DNA of 33,681 bases from Sphingomonadales bacterium EhC05 (GTDB lineage Bacteria; Pseudomonadota; Alphaproteobacteria; Sphingomonadales; Sphingomonadaceae), in assembly GCA_001650955.1 (NCBI GenBank), contig LXYP01000031.1, positions 1-33,681 of the forward strand. Direction: 5' to 3'. Below the pieces are notes generated by a model. It saw only the letters and a program-made list of their open reading frames with translations. It did not search any database and was not told where the DNA came from. Shown piece after piece: positions 33,043 through 33,681 of this stretch (the first letter of the stretch is position 1; each line of letters starts with the position of its first letter). The translations under genes were made by a program, and so were the position numbers.

Positions 33043-33585
33043 ATGAAATATTTGATCGCGTTAATCTTGATGATAGCTCCATCTGTCGCATTGGCGGAAA
33101 GCGACTTGAGCTATAACCATGGTGAGCCATTTTTGAAGATGACAGTACATCTTTCAGGAACAGGCGACCTAAATACCGATTACGGCAACCACTTCTCTTC
33201 CAACGTGGAAGGGTTTTCGTTGAATCTGAAATTGGGGAACTGGGACGGCCGAACTAGGGGAGCTAGGCGGCCAGATGTTTCTCTCACATATATGTGCCAC
33301 TTAAAGGAGTATGGCGATTCCAAATGACTGTCTGAAGGAGAGTTTTGCGGAACGCGGGGTCAATACGGCCAAGTCGAAGGATTCGCGGTCAAACTGATCG
33401 GCAGAGATGCCGGGCGTTACAGAATCAGATATTTCTGTAAGCAAGCGGGAAGCCGAATAATTTGGATGTACAAATTCTCAGTTCGTGATGACGGAGAGTT
33501 TTGTGGCTCGAAAGGCCTCAAAACGCCATTAGTAGGTATGCTAGTCGATGTCATTCGCGTCGGAGCCAAAAGATGGAACAAATAG
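33043..33585 (+). pseudogene. Secreted hydrophobic-W (ChW)-like protein interrupted by an in-frame TGA
   Basis: The ATG 33043 follows a strong GGGGGAG site. A signal peptide (MKYLIALILMIAPSVALA) precedes the mature part. Translation would stop at TGA 33325-33327 after 94 residues, but the same frame then continues open for 85 more codons to TAG 33583. The downstream part reads LSEGEFCGTRGQYGQVEGF and later RDDGEFCGSKGLKTPLVG. These resemble two clostridial hydrophobic-W repeats (tyrosine/His strand, W-x-x-x-G-x-x-x-GT-x-G-q, then a hydrophobic strand). In the first, the TGA sits where tryptophan (TGG) is expected. A one-base nonsense mutation is the simplest reading. Recoding or a sequencing error are alternatives. 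The protein would be exported. Confidence 0.65.
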
Positions 33586-33681
33586 ATGGCTCAACCGTCC
33601 TTTCTAGACCGTTTTCGGGATATTGCGGTCGCCAAAACTAGTGTCCTGTGTGGATGGCTCCCTCATTGCAAGGATTATTCG

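Noticed and set aside
33586-33681. Open frame starting directly after the hydrophobic-W-like gene and running off the window
   Set aside because: Only 32 codons are visible, with no ribosome site of its own and no recognised motif; it cannot be judged from this window.

Overview
The window looks like chromosome from an alphaproteobacterium, most likely a member of the Sphingomonadales. The basis is the moderately GC-rich coding style, the Atm1-type exporter close to Novosphingobium Atm1, a TonB-dependent receptor with a secreted M28 peptidase, and dispersed palindromic intergenic repeats. I saw no rRNA, tRNA, CRISPR array, transposase or integrase.

Layout. Positions 1-2050 are accessory: tandem and palindromic repeats, a two-TM SLATT-like protein flanked by copies of the same repeats, and an overlapping DUF4160/DUF2442 pair. 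Positions 2228-7152 (minus strand) hold class Ia ribonucleotide reductase. nrdA is followed by a small membrane protein and a strong terminator, then nrdB, and an AT-rich winged-helix + PIN-domain pair sits 2 bp behind nrdB. The 511 bp upstream of nrdA contain NrdR-box-like palindromes and a perfect DnaA box. Positions 7667-13443 hold two membrane proteins, class I fumarase, a LysR regulator, a DUF983 protein, an SDR and a small membrane protein. Positions 13581-25169 are a long plus-strand run: TonB-dependent receptor, Atm1-like ABC exporter, M28 peptidase, RecQ, a rhodanese-like TIGR01244 protein, a sterol-desaturase-family hydroxylase, a GMC oxidoreductase and a methyltransferase.

The most interesting locus is the minus-strand cluster 31241-25191. 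It encodes, in order of transcription: (i) an 816-residue protein joining an FAD/NAD(P) disulfide-reductase-like module, two cyclic-nucleotide-binding domains and a four-cluster 4Fe-4S ferredoxin module; (ii) a membrane b-type cytochrome with two helices that each carry a His pair 14 residues apart, as in ferric reductase/NADPH oxidase; (iii) a membrane protein with a cytoplasmic FHA domain and a periplasmic decaheme cytochrome c; and (iv) a CpdA-like class III cyclic-nucleotide phosphodiesterase. I read this as a candidate cyclic-nucleotide-controlled, FHA-tethered transmembrane electron conduit (NAD(P)H to FAD to FeS to haem b to ten haems c). The domains and residues are visible in the sequence; the electron path and cNMP gating are inference.

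The right end has two tandem, homologous 39-residue small-protein genes divergent from a LysR regulator, and a secreted hydrophobic-W-like protein gene interrupted by an in-frame TGA where the repeat pattern would have tryptophan.
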